Of a stretch of DNA of 38,923 nucleotides, positions 24,180 to 32,066 are shown piece after piece; the stretch's first letter is position 1; each line of letters starts with the position of its first letter. The stretch comes from Williamsia sp. (GTDB taxonomy: Bacteria; Bacteroidota; Bacteroidia; Chitinophagales; Chitinophagaceae). The notes beneath the pieces were generated by a model. It saw only the letters and a program-made list of their open reading frames with translations. It did no database searches and was not told where the DNA came from. The translations under genes and the position numbers were made by a program. The stretch is from assembly GCA_015069695.1 (NCBI GenBank), contig JADCRZ010000051.1, forward strand, positions 1 through 38,923, read 5' to 3'.

Positions 24180-25073
24180 ATGACAATTAGTACCAGATTC
24201 TCCCAGACAGGCAAGAAGCTCTCTGTCTCCCTTTTTGCAATAATTGCAGCCCTTACCATTCAAGCACAAACCGGCGGACAAAATATCCGTTTAAATAAAG
24301 GACAAAAGCTGGAAAGCCAAACGACCAGCACAAGTAATATGTCGCAGAACATGATGGGCCAGCAGGTAGAGTTCAACTCAAAGTCGACCATTACCATGCT
24401 CACAGAGGTAAAAGATGTTACCAACCAAGCTTTCCAGCTCTCCAATACCCTGAAAAGGATGGTGATGAATACATCCGTGATGGGCCAGGAAATCAATTTC
24501 GATTCCGACAAAAAAGAAGACATGGAAGGTGAAGTTGGCATGGCTTTAAAAGACAAGATTGGCGTATCGCAGGACATTTCAGTCGACAAACAAGGCAAGA
24601 TTACATCCACCAGCAATGATACAGCCAGTACATCAAAAAGCCAGGGCGGCATGATGGGTATGATGGGCGATGCCGTACAGGGTGCTATGGTAAAAGGTGC
24701 ACCTTATCCCCTGTTTGTTGCTTTTCCCTCCAAAACACCTAAACAGGGTGATTCCTGGACAGACTCTTCAGGAACCCCTGAAACCATGAAAATGGTCAAT
24801 ACGTACACCGTTAAACAGGTGAGCGGCAGCGAAGCCACGCTGGAAATTTCCGGCCTCATGGCCAAAACCGGGACTGTTGAACAACAGGGCATGCAGATGC
24901 AGATGAACCTAGCCGGCGTTACCAAAGGAACTTCCATCGTAGACCTCAGCACAGGCGTTTTAAAAAAGAACGATACCTCCATGAAGATAACCGGCACCAT
25001 GGAAATCATGGGCCAGTCTATACCCCTGTCCATGGACAATACCATCCAGACCACGGTTACCAAACAGCAATAA
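24180..25073 (+). CDS. Methionine-rich secreted protein, DUF6263-like
   Basis: The 297-residue product has a signal peptide (KKLSVSLFAIIAALTIQAQ, cut near residue 30) and a single mature domain rich in methionine. Examples are MSQNMMGQQ, GGMMGMMGDAVQGAMV and GMQMQMNLAG. It resembles the DUF6263 family from memory, a group of Bacteroidota envelope proteins with no assigned role; methionine clusters could suggest copper contact or oxidative buffering, which is speculation. I chose the ATG at 24180; the frame extends 40 residues upstream (24060) without a signal-like start. It is convergent with zapA (14-base gap) and divergent from rny. Confidence 0.75.
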   Translation: MTISTRFSQTGKKLSVSLFAIIAALTIQAQTGGQNIRLNKGQKLESQTTSTSNMSQNMMGQQVEFNSKSTITMLTEVKDVTNQAFQLSNTLKRMVMNTSVMGQEINFDSDKKEDMEGEVGMALKDKIGVSQDISVDKQGKITSTSNDTASTSKSQGGMMGMMGDAVQGAMVKGAPYPLFVAFPSKTPKQGDSWTDSSGTPETMKMVNTYTVKQVSGSEATLEISGLMAKTGTVEQQGMQMQMNLAGVTKGTSIVDLSTGVLKKNDTSMKITGTMEIMGQSIPLSMDNTIQTTVTKQQ

Positions 25074-25087
25074 GCCTTTATTTCATG

Positions 25088-25375
25088 TTATTTCAGGAAC
25101 TTGTCGAGCAGGTCCTCCACCGACCGGAGCTTGCCGGCAAGTTCCTCTGACTGGAACAGGTTTACCTGCTGGTTCACCTGCAGGGTGGCATACCATACCA
25201 GCACCATGGCAATATAATCCTGCATGTCTTTGCCCGCAAACTGGATCTTGAAATCAACGATCTTGTCGTTGATCAGCTTCGCCACTTTTCTCACTGCTTC
25301 TTCATCTTCGGGCTTGATCTTGATGCGGTAGGTGCGGTCGCCGATCACGATGTTGATGGGGAGCATTTCCTTCAT
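25088..25375 (-). CDS. zapA: Cell division protein ZapA
   Basis: The 95-residue protein has the ZapA fold. An N-terminal beta part (LPINIVIGDRTYRIKIKPEDE) is followed by helices (AVRKVAKLINDKIVDF) and a C-terminal coiled coil (ELAGKLRSVEDLLDKFL). It is expected to bundle FtsZ filaments at the division ring. It lies 52 bases downstream of a small coiled-coil gene on the same strand, a pairing seen widely in Bacteroidota next to rny. Confidence 0.88.
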   Translation of the reverse strand: MKEMLPINIVIGDRTYRIKIKPEDEEAVRKVAKLINDKIVDFKIQFAGKDMQDYIAMVLVWYATLQVNQQVNLFQSEELAGKLRSVEDLLDKFLK

Positions 25376-25427
25376 GCAGGATGGTTTAAATCGGTTAAAC
25401 AGGTTCTCTTCTTACCGGATGGGGAGA

Positions 25428-25715
25428 TCAGTCGTTGAGCAGGGCCAGGCATTTGTCGATTTCCCGGATATACTGGTTGATCTTTTTTTCGAGTTCTTTC
25501 TTATCGGCTTCCGGCATCTCGCCTTTGGAGGCTTTTAATACATCGATGCGCAGCTCAAGGATCTGGATCAACTCGTCTTTTTGCCGGGTGGAAGCCTTGA
25601 GCTCCTGCAGCTCGTGCCGCAGCTTTTCATTTTCTTTCCGCCATGCAGTGGCTTGCTTGACAACCTGTTGCAGCTTATCCTGTATGCGTTTAATGGTATC
25701 GTCCAGTGCTGCCAT
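25428..25715 (-). CDS. ZapB-like coiled-coil protein
   Basis: The 95-residue product is almost entirely coiled coil (DDTIKRIQDKLQQVVKQA and onward, to about residue 65), followed by a short helix pair ending CLALLND. Its position next to zapA and its size suggest a partner of ZapA at the division septum. Sequence similarity to E. coli ZapB (81 residues) cannot be claimed from coiled-coil composition alone. It uses the ATG at 25715. Confidence 0.75.
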   Translation of the reverse strand: MAALDDTIKRIQDKLQQVVKQATAWRKENEKLRHELQELKASTRQKDELIQILELRIDVLKASKGEMPEADKKELEKKINQYIREIDKCLALLND

Positions 25716-25760
25716 CGAAGAATTTTGATCGGGGTTGGCCTGTCTATTACCAGGCAGAGC

Positions 25761-26036
25761 TTATTTTACCGCCGCTTCGGGCCGGTGAACAAGGGCTTTG
25801 TATGCATGACGCGCGTCAGCCGAAAGCGGCTCGGGATCTATCTTCAGTTGAATAATGATGTCGACCAGGGTATTGATCCGCCCTTCTATCTGCAGGAACT
25901 TATTGAGCACCACAATCCGCTTTTCTTCCAGGATGCAGTACCCGCTTTGAAACGTTCCCCTTTCAAAACGGATGATATAGCCTGCTTCATCCAATATCTT
26001 TTCCAGGTGGTTAAGTGTTGCCTGCGTATATTTCAT
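25761..26036 (-). CDS. Small conserved protein of unknown function
   Basis: The 91-residue product begins MKYTQATLNHLEKILDEAGY and contains FERGTFQSGYCILEEKRIVVLNKF and EGRINTLVDII. This pattern is familiar from a conserved Bacteroidota protein of unknown function that I cannot name. I chose the ATG at 26036; the longer frame from 26072 has an unconserved start. It lies downstream of porX and upstream of the ZapB-like gene on the same strand. The Y-C-I-L-E-E-K-R segment suggests a compact alpha/beta fold, but no catalytic motif is visible. Confidence 0.8.
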   Translation of the reverse strand: MKYTQATLNHLEKILDEAGYIIRFERGTFQSGYCILEEKRIVVLNKFLQIEGRINTLVDIIIQLKIDPEPLSADARHAYKALVHRPEAAVK

Positions 26037-26139
26037 AGCGTATCTGTTTAACCTGTTATTTGCCCATTGCACCAGTTTCTAATCCGGTCCTGGGCACCTC
26101 AAACTACAAATATAACCCTGAAAAAAGATCCTTCCTCCC

Positions 26140-27693
26140 CTATTTACCTACCATCCTGATCACCGGTACAATCATTTCTTCCAGGCTGATGCCGCCATGC
26201 TGAAATGTGTTGCGGTAATAGTTTACGTAGTAGTTGTAATTGTTGGGATAACACAAGAACCCGTCTTCCTTTGCAAATATATAAGAAGAGTTCACAGTTG
26301 GAACAGGCAGTCCGCCTTCTTTCGGGTCCTTGAACACCAACACGTCTTTGGGATCGTAGTTCAGGTTGCGGCCGTGTTTGTAGCGGAGGTTGGTCGTGGT
26401 TTGCTTGTCGCCGATCACCTTGCAGGGGCTTTTTACCCGCACGCTGCCATGGTCGGTTGCCAGGACTAAGTTGATCTTTTTGTCGGCTATTTTCTTTAAG
26501 GCCTGGAGCAGGGGTGAATGTTCGAACCAGCTGGTGGTGATGCTGCGGTAGCTGGTTTCATCGCTGGCCAGTTCTTTCAACACTTCCATTTCTGTACGGG
26601 CATGGCTGAGCATATCCACAAAATTGTATACAATGATGTTCAGGTCGTTGCCCAGCAGGTTGTGGATGTTGTTGAGCATGTTTTGCCCGTCGTTGTGGTT
26701 CAGCACCTTGGTATAGGAAAAGCGGATGTCTTTGCGCAGGCGTTTGAGCTGCGCGCGCAGAAAATCTTCTTCAAATAAGTTCTTTCCTCCTTCCTCATCA
26801 TCATTTTTCCATTGTACGGGAAATGCTTTTTCTATTTCCGCGGGCAGAAGTCCGGAGAAGATGGCATTGCGGCAATACTGCGTGGCAGTTGGGAGGATGC
26901 TGTAAAACGTATCTTCTTCTATCATGCGGAAGTACTCCAGGAAGATGGGCTGGATGGCTTTCCACTGGTCAAAACGCAGGTTGTCTATCAGCACAAAAAA
27001 TGTCGGTACGCCTTTTTCCAGATGGGGAAACACTTTGTGCTGCATCAGGGTATGCGAGAGAACAGGTATGCTGGAAGATTTTTTATTGATCCACGACAGG
27101 TAGTTCTTTGCGATGAATTTATAAAATTCAGTGTTTGCTTCGTGTTTCTGGGTTTGAAACACATCCATCATTTCCGGGCTGTCGCTCTTGCTCATTTCCA
27201 GCTCCCAGTACACGAGCTTTTTGTAGATGTTCATCCAGTCGTTGTAATCGGGATTGCTGTTGAGGGCCATGAACAGGTTGCGGAACTGTTGCTGATAGGC
27301 CAGCGTGGTTTTTTCCGCGACCAGCCGTTTGTTGTCCAGTATTTTTTTAAGGGAAAGCAGGACCTGGTTGGGGTTCACCGGTTTAATCAGGTAATCGCTG
27401 ATCTGGCTGCCGATGGCATCGTCCATCAGGTTCTCGGTTTCATTTTTGGTGATGAGCACGATGGGGATCTGGGCGCTCACTTCCTTGATCTTGGCAAGGG
27501 TTTCCAGTCCGGTAATACCCGGCATGGTTTCATCCAGCAGCACCACATCCACCGGGTTGTCCTTTACATAATCAATGGCATCAAATCCGTTTGTGAGCGA
27601 GTGAACGTGATAGCCTTTGTGCTCCAGAAAGAGCTTTTGCGATTGCAGGCTTTCTATTTCGTCATCTACCCATAATATCTGTGCGAGCGACAT
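26140..27693 (-). CDS. porX: PorX-type response regulator with PglZ domain
   Basis: The 517-residue product has a receiver domain (1-120) with the acidic pair D10-D11, phosphoacceptor D54 (VLLDETMPG) and lysine in YLIKPVNP. This is followed by a helical linker and a PglZ alkaline-phosphatase-like domain (about 200-517; FFVLIDNLRFDQW, LATDHGSVRV). PorX controls genes for the type IX secretion system in the phylum with the kinase PorY, and the PglZ domain is reported to hydrolyse nucleotides. PorY and Por/Gld genes are not in this window. It is divergent from the HD phosphohydrolase gene. Confidence 0.93.
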   Translation of the reverse strand: MSLAQILWVDDEIESLQSQKLFLEHKGYHVHSLTNGFDAIDYVKDNPVDVVLLDETMPGITGLETLAKIKEVSAQIPIVLITKNETENLMDDAIGSQISDYLIKPVNPNQVLLSLKKILDNKRLVAEKTTLAYQQQFRNLFMALNSNPDYNDWMNIYKKLVYWELEMSKSDSPEMMDVFQTQKHEANTEFYKFIAKNYLSWINKKSSSIPVLSHTLMQHKVFPHLEKGVPTFFVLIDNLRFDQWKAIQPIFLEYFRMIEEDTFYSILPTATQYCRNAIFSGLLPAEIEKAFPVQWKNDDEEGGKNLFEEDFLRAQLKRLRKDIRFSYTKVLNHNDGQNMLNNIHNLLGNDLNIIVYNFVDMLSHARTEMEVLKELASDETSYRSITTSWFEHSPLLQALKKIADKKINLVLATDHGSVRVKSPCKVIGDKQTTTNLRYKHGRNLNYDPKDVLVFKDPKEGGLPVPTVNSSYIFAKEDGFLCYPNNYNYYVNYYRNTFQHGGISLEEMIVPVIRMVGK

Positions 27694-27748
27694 AGTGTGT
27701 TGTATAATTTTATATCTGTGTTACCTGCATCCCTATTGTGCAAGCTAA

Positions 27749-27756
27749 CAAATCTA
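27749..27756 (-). promoter_or_regulatory. -7 promoter element of porX
   Basis: On the minus strand TAGATTTG matches TAnnTTTG, 55 bases before the porX ATG. A -33 box is not clear. Confidence 0.4.
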
Positions 27757-27761
27757 AATAA

Positions 27762-27769
27762 TACCTTTG
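27762..27769 (+). promoter_or_regulatory. -7 promoter element of the HD phosphohydrolase gene
   Basis: TACCTTTG matches TAnnTTTG, 55 bases before the ATG at 27825. It lies 5 bases from the divergent porX element, so the two genes may share control in this 131-base gap. Confidence 0.4.
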
Positions 27770-27824
27770 GCATTGGCCGGTCCGTATGATCCAGCAAAAT
27801 TGATTTAACAAAGATGAAACAGCC

Positions 27825-29048
27825 ATGAGCCATGCCGCAGTCCGAAAAATCATCAATGATCCGGTATACGGATTTATCACCATTGATCATCCCCTGGTTT
27901 ACAAAATCCTTTCCCATCCCTGGTACCAGCGGCTGCGCCGGATCCACCAGATGGCACTTGCCCAACTGGTATACCCGGGTGCTATCCATACCCGCTTTCA
28001 CCATTCACTCGGTGCTTATCACCTGATGTGCAATGCGCTGCAGGAGCTGAGGAGCAAAGGGGTTTCGATTTCTGCGGAAGAAGAAGTGGGTGCCAAGATC
28101 GCCATTCTGCTGCATGATGCAGGCCATGGTCCTTATTCACATGCGTTGGAAAACGTGCTGGTTGAAGGGGTGCACCATGAAACCATTTCCCTTCTTATCA
28201 TGCGCTCCCTGAACCAGGCTTTGGAGGGAAGACTCGACCCCGCGATCGCCATCTTTACCAACAACTATCCCAAGCCTTACCTGCACCAGCTGATATCCGG
28301 ACAGCTCGATGTTGACCGCATGGATTACCTGTCGCGCGACAGTTTTTTTACCGGCGTATCTGAAGGTGTGATTGCTTACGACAGGATCCTGAAAATGCTG
28401 ACGGTGCACAACAACCACCTGATGATCGAGGAAAAGGGAATTTATTCGATTGAAAAATTCCTGGTTGCCAGAAGGCTGATGTACTGGCAGGTATACCTGC
28501 ACAAGACCGTTCTGAGTGCAGAAAAAATGCTGGTGAAAATCATGCAGCGGGCCAAAGCCTTAGTGGCACGTGGCTGCCCTGTACCAGCTGCCTCCCCCAT
28601 GCTCCAGTTTTTTCTGCAAAGCACCCTGCCGCAGGAGCCCCTGCATGAACACCTCGACCAGTTCTGCGCCCTGGACGATTATGATGTGCTGACCTCGGTA
28701 AAAAACTGGATGGCGCATGAAGACAAGATCCTTTCCGTGCTGAGCCGCTCCCTGATAGAACGCCGCCTGTTTAAAGTCAGGTTCCAGACCGAACCCTTCA
28801 CCCGGGAGGATGTGCTGCATGCCCGCAACATGGTATGCGAGCAGATCAGGATCACGGAAGAAGAAGCCGATTATTTCGTGCTGGAGGGAGAAGCCCAGAA
28901 CACGACCTACGATCCGCGCGATGAACGCATCAATATCTTATTCAAGGACGGACAGGTAAAAGACATCTCACAGGTCGACAATGCCCTGATCCACCGGAAC
29001 CTCTCGAGCCCGGTAAAAAAATACTATATCTGTTACATGGAGTGCTAG
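27825..29048 (+). CDS. HD-domain phosphohydrolase, SAMHD1/dGTPase-like
   Basis: The 407-residue product starts VRKIINDPVYGFITIDHPLV, the family N-terminus, and has the HD metal ligands in RFHHSLGAYHL, LLHDAGHGPYSHALE and DVDRMDYLSRD. Related enzymes remove triphosphate from dNTPs; the actual substrate here is unknown. The signature GQLDVDRMDYLSRDSFFTGV is strongly conserved. It lies 84 bases upstream of lpxD on the same strand, an arrangement common in Bacteroidota. Confidence 0.88.
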   Translation: MSHAAVRKIINDPVYGFITIDHPLVYKILSHPWYQRLRRIHQMALAQLVYPGAIHTRFHHSLGAYHLMCNALQELRSKGVSISAEEEVGAKIAILLHDAGHGPYSHALENVLVEGVHHETISLLIMRSLNQALEGRLDPAIAIFTNNYPKPYLHQLISGQLDVDRMDYLSRDSFFTGVSEGVIAYDRILKMLTVHNNHLMIEEKGIYSIEKFLVARRLMYWQVYLHKTVLSAEKMLVKIMQRAKALVARGCPVPAASPMLQFFLQSTLPQEPLHEHLDQFCALDDYDVLTSVKNWMAHEDKILSVLSRSLIERRLFKVRFQTEPFTREDVLHARNMVCEQIRITEEEADYFVLEGEAQNTTYDPRDERINILFKDGQVKDISQVDNALIHRNLSSPVKKYYICYMEC

Positions 29049-29132
29049 ATTGCAAAGCACTTGTCATCCGCAGGCGGCATGGAGGTATCCCGCAAATGGA
29101 TTTATCTTTAGCCCTCTTAAAAAATCTACAAC

Positions 29133-30173
29133 ATGACATTTACAGCTGCCCAGATAGCCATGCTGATCAACGGACAAATAACCGGCGATCCGGACGTGCA
29201 GGTAGGATCTTTTGGAAGGATTGAAGAAGCGCAGAAAGGCCAGCTGGCCTTCCTGGCCAATCCAAAGTATGAAGAATACCTGTACAGCACGGCAGCCTCG
29301 GTGGTGATCATCAATCAATCACAGGAATTAAAGCAGCCTGTTTCTGCGACCCTGGTTGCCGTACCCGATGCCTACAGCGCTTTTGCGACCCTGCTGGCAA
29401 AATACCAGGAGATGATGCGCCAGCAGCTGAGGGGCATTGAGCAGCCTTCCCAGATACACGATACTGCCCGCATCGGCGAAGAGGTGTATGTAGGCGCTTT
29501 TACCTATATCAGCGAACAGGTATCTGTTGGTGCCCATACAAAGATTTATCCGCAGGTCTTTTTGGGGAGAGGGGTGCAGGTAGGCAGCCACGCAACGATC
29601 TATCCGGGGGTAAAAATTTATCATGATTGTGTGATCGGCAACAATGTGGTCATCCATGCCGGCTCCGTAATTGGGGGGGATGGATTTGGATTTGCCCCCC
29701 AGCCGGATGGCAGCTACCAGAAAGTGCCGCAGATCGGCAATGTGGTGATTGAAGACCAGGTAGAGATCGGTGCCAATACCACGATCGACCGGGCAACTGT
29801 TGGCTCTACGATTATCCGCAAAGGAGCCAAGCTGGATAACCTGATCCAGATCGCGCACAATGTAGAGATCGGCAGCAGTACGGTGATTGCAGCGCAGGCA
29901 GGCGTAAGCGGCAGTACCAAGATCGGGGCACGGGTAATGGTAGGCGGACAGGCAGGCATCGTAGGCCACCTTCAGATTGCAGATGGAAGCAAGATCAACG
30001 CGCAGAGCGGCGTCACCAAATCACTCAAAAATCCGAATGCCGCCGTAACAGGCTCTCCTGCTTTCGACTATACGAGCGCCTTGCGGAGCCAGGCCTTTAC
30101 TCGCCGTCTTCCTGAAATGGAAAAACGGCTGGCAGAACTGGAAGAGCTGGTTAAGAAATTGTCCGGAGCATGA
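29133..30173 (+). CDS. lpxD: UDP-3-O-(3-hydroxyacyl)glucosamine N-acyltransferase
   Basis: The 346-residue product is LpxD, the third step of lipid A synthesis, which transfers a 3-hydroxyacyl group from ACP to the glucosamine nitrogen. An N-terminal uridine-binding domain (1-100) is followed by a left-handed beta helix of hexapeptide repeats ([30 protein letters not shown]). The catalytic histidine lies in [11 protein letters not shown]. The C-terminus is a helical coil ([17 protein letters not shown]). In many Bacteroidota lpxC/fabZ and lpxA follow directly; here they are absent and a repeat element follows instead. Confidence 0.95.
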   Translation: MTFTAAQIAMLINGQITGDPDVQVGSFGRIEEAQKGQLAFLANPKYEEYLYSTAASVVIINQSQELKQPVSATLVAVPDAYSAFATLLAKYQEMMRQQLRGIEQPSQIHDTARIGEEVYVGAFTYISEQVSVGAHTKIYPQVFLGRGVQVGSHATIYPGVKIYHDCVIGNNVVIHAGSVIGGDGFGFAPQPDGSYQKVPQIGNVVIEDQVEIGANTTIDRATVGSTIIRKGAKLDNLIQIAHNVEIGSSTVIAAQAGVSGSTKIGARVMVGGQAGIVGHLQIADGSKINAQSGVTKSLKNPNAAVTGSPAFDYTSALRSQAFTRRLPEMEKRLAELEELVKKLSGA

Positions 30174-30193
30174 GTGTATTTTAATTTTTCCAT

Positions 30194-30394
30194 TTTGTCA
30201 TTCCGCCGGGGCGCTTCTTGCTCTTGCATTTGCGGTATAATTACGCGCCCCGTGCGGAATCTCCACGGGGCAGGGTGCTGCGATGATTTGCGAGCGTCTC
30301 ACTAAACAGGAACTGGCTGTTCCGCAGAGATCCTGTAAGGGCGCGGAGTCAGTCTACAAAAGCAAATGGAACTGCGCCCTTACAGGATGACAAA
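30194..30394. repeat. MITE-like structured repeat, copy 1
   Basis: The 201-base element is bounded by 8-bp inverted ends TTTGTCAT/ATGACAAA (30194-30201 and 30387-30394). It contains two hairpins: 30200-30214 with 30245-30260 (nearly perfect) and 30330-30344 with 30374-30388 (perfect 15 bp, 29-base loop). Bases 30196-30309 align without gaps to 38810-38923 at 98 of 114 positions. It sits between lpxD and ypdA in an otherwise gene-free stretch of about 350 bases. Confidence 0.9.
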
Positions 30395-30527
30395 GCTTGG
30401 AGGAATCCCACAGGATGAAAATACAAATCCAAGGGACAAAAAACCGGAGTATCCTATATACACCTGAAAGGAGGAGACCCAACTCTTGGCAAAAGAATTG
30501 AAGGCAATTCATTTATTTTTGTCCAAT

Positions 30528-31520
30528 ATGATCCCGAAAACAAGGAATGACCAGCCAGGATTTGATCTGATTATTGTAGGAGGCGGACCGATCGGATTGG
30601 CATGTGCACTCGAAGCGCAGAAAGCGCGGTTAAATTATGTGATCATTGAAAAAGGATGCCTGGTAAACTCTATTTATAATTACCCGGCCAACATGACGTT
30701 CTTCTCCACTTCAGAGCGGCTGGAGATTGGCGGTGTTCCTTTTGTATCCAACAACAACAAACCTACCCGGCCGGAAGCCCTGGAATACTACCGCAGGGTA
30801 ACAGACTCTTTCGGAGTCCGGATCCAGCTTTTTGAACGGGTGCTTTCGATCCGGCGCGAGCAGGACAGCATCACCGTTACCACCGACAAAGAAGTGTACC
30901 TGGCCGGCAATGTCATTATTGCCACCGGATTTTATGACCTGCCCTACCTGCTGGGAGTAAAAGGCGAAGAGCTGCCGAAAGTAAAGCATTACTATAAAGA
31001 CCCGCATTATTATGCTTTTCAAAAAGTGCTGGTTGTAGGAGCGATGAACTCGGCCGTAGATGCCGCACTCGAAACCTGGCGCAAAGGGGCTGAGGTAACC
31101 ATGATCATCCGCAAGCCGCAGATCGGCGAACGGGTAAAATACTGGGTGCGGCCTGATATCGAGAACCGGATCAAGGAAGGATCCATCAAAGCTTTTTTCC
31201 ATTCCACCGTTACAGAGATCCGGGAAGGAGAAGTAGATATCCTTACGCCTGATGGTCCGCGCACCATTGAGAACGACTGGGTGATCGCCCTGACAGGCTA
31301 CCAGCCCGACCTTGAATTCCTTCACAAAACAGGCATCCAGCTGAGCAATGATGCCGTCCGCAAACCGGCCTACAATCCTGACACCCATGAAACCAATGTG
31401 GAAGGTGTTTACCTGGCGGGGGTGATCTGCGGAGGAATGGATACGCACAGCCTTTTTATTGAGAACTCACGGGTGCATGCAGGAAAGATCATTGCCCATA
31501 TTCTGGAGAGGGCCTCTTAG
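30528..31520 (+). CDS. ypdA: YpdA-family bacillithiol-disulfide reductase
   Basis: The 330-residue flavoprotein has the FAD motif DLIIVGGGPIGLACALEAQ, the YpdA signature YNYPANMTFFSTSERLEIGG, a central NAD(P)H motif (VLVVGAMNSAVDAALE) and the C-terminal VEGVYLAGVICGGMDTHSLF. It is expected to reduce bacillithiol disulfide using NADPH. I chose the ATG at 30528. A TTG at 30486 adds 14 residues and lies 10 bases after a strong AAAGGAGGAG site; a TAnnTTTG match (TATTTTTG, 30514-30521) lies just before the ATG, so the true start is open. It ends 8 bases from the convergent GNAT gene. Confidence 0.88.
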   Translation: MIPKTRNDQPGFDLIIVGGGPIGLACALEAQKARLNYVIIEKGCLVNSIYNYPANMTFFSTSERLEIGGVPFVSNNNKPTRPEALEYYRRVTDSFGVRIQLFERVLSIRREQDSITVTTDKEVYLAGNVIIATGFYDLPYLLGVKGEELPKVKHYYKDPHYYAFQKVLVVGAMNSAVDAALETWRKGAEVTMIIRKPQIGERVKYWVRPDIENRIKEGSIKAFFHSTVTEIREGEVDILTPDGPRTIENDWVIALTGYQPDLEFLHKTGIQLSNDAVRKPAYNPDTHETNVEGVYLAGVICGGMDTHSLFIENSRVHAGKIIAHILERAS

Positions 31521-31528
31521 TGGTTTTG

Positions 31529-32050
31529 CTAAAGCTCTTTTTTCATGATCCAGTCGTTTTGAAGATCGGTGCCCAGTACAAACACCTGTTTGCTGAAGGT
31601 GGTGAATCCCCACTGGGTATAAAACCGCATCGCGCGCTCATTCTTTTCCCATACTGCCAGCCAGACCGCTTTTTTCTGCCTGCTGCGGGCAATATCAAGC
31701 GAGTACTTCATCAGGGCACGGCCAATCCCTTTGCCCAGCATGCTTTTCACGACATAGAGCCGCGCAATTTCCATGGTGGGGACCTCTTTCAGCTCAGGTG
31801 GTCCTTTGCTCTCGCGGAGCTTTACATAACCGGCCAGCTCACCGTCGCAGTAAGCCAGGAAAAAGAGGTTGGATCTGATACCTACTTCTGCCAGCAGGGC
31901 ATCACGGGTAAATTGCCGGCTCATAAAAATGATCATGTTTTCTTCCGTATTGTCGGAGGCAAACGTGTCGTAAAAGGTCGAGCGGCTTAAATCGGCAATC
32001 GTTCCGGCATCATAGATGGTGGCTTCCCTGATGGTTACCTGTCTGTTCAT
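31529..32050 (-). CDS. GNAT-family N-acetyltransferase
   Basis: The 173-residue product begins MNRQVTIREATIYDAGTIAD and has the acetyl-CoA-binding motif A (IARLYVVKSMLGKGIGRALM) and the motif B end (WEKNERAMRFYTQWGF). The substrate cannot be predicted; similarity of layout suggests a RimI/PhnO-like small acetyltransferase. I chose the ATG at 32050; the longer frame from 32134 runs into the thiolase gene and is not conserved. It follows the thiolase gene by 16 bases on the same strand, so the two are likely cotranscribed. Confidence 0.85.
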   Translation of the reverse strand: MNRQVTIREATIYDAGTIADLSRSTFYDTFASDNTEENMIIFMSRQFTRDALLAEVGIRSNLFFLAYCDGELAGYVKLRESKGPPELKEVPTMEIARLYVVKSMLGKGIGRALMKYSLDIARSRQKKAVWLAVWEKNERAMRFYTQWGFTTFSKQVFVLGTDLQNDWIMKKEL

Positions 32051-32066
32051 ACATCCCTCCGTTAAA

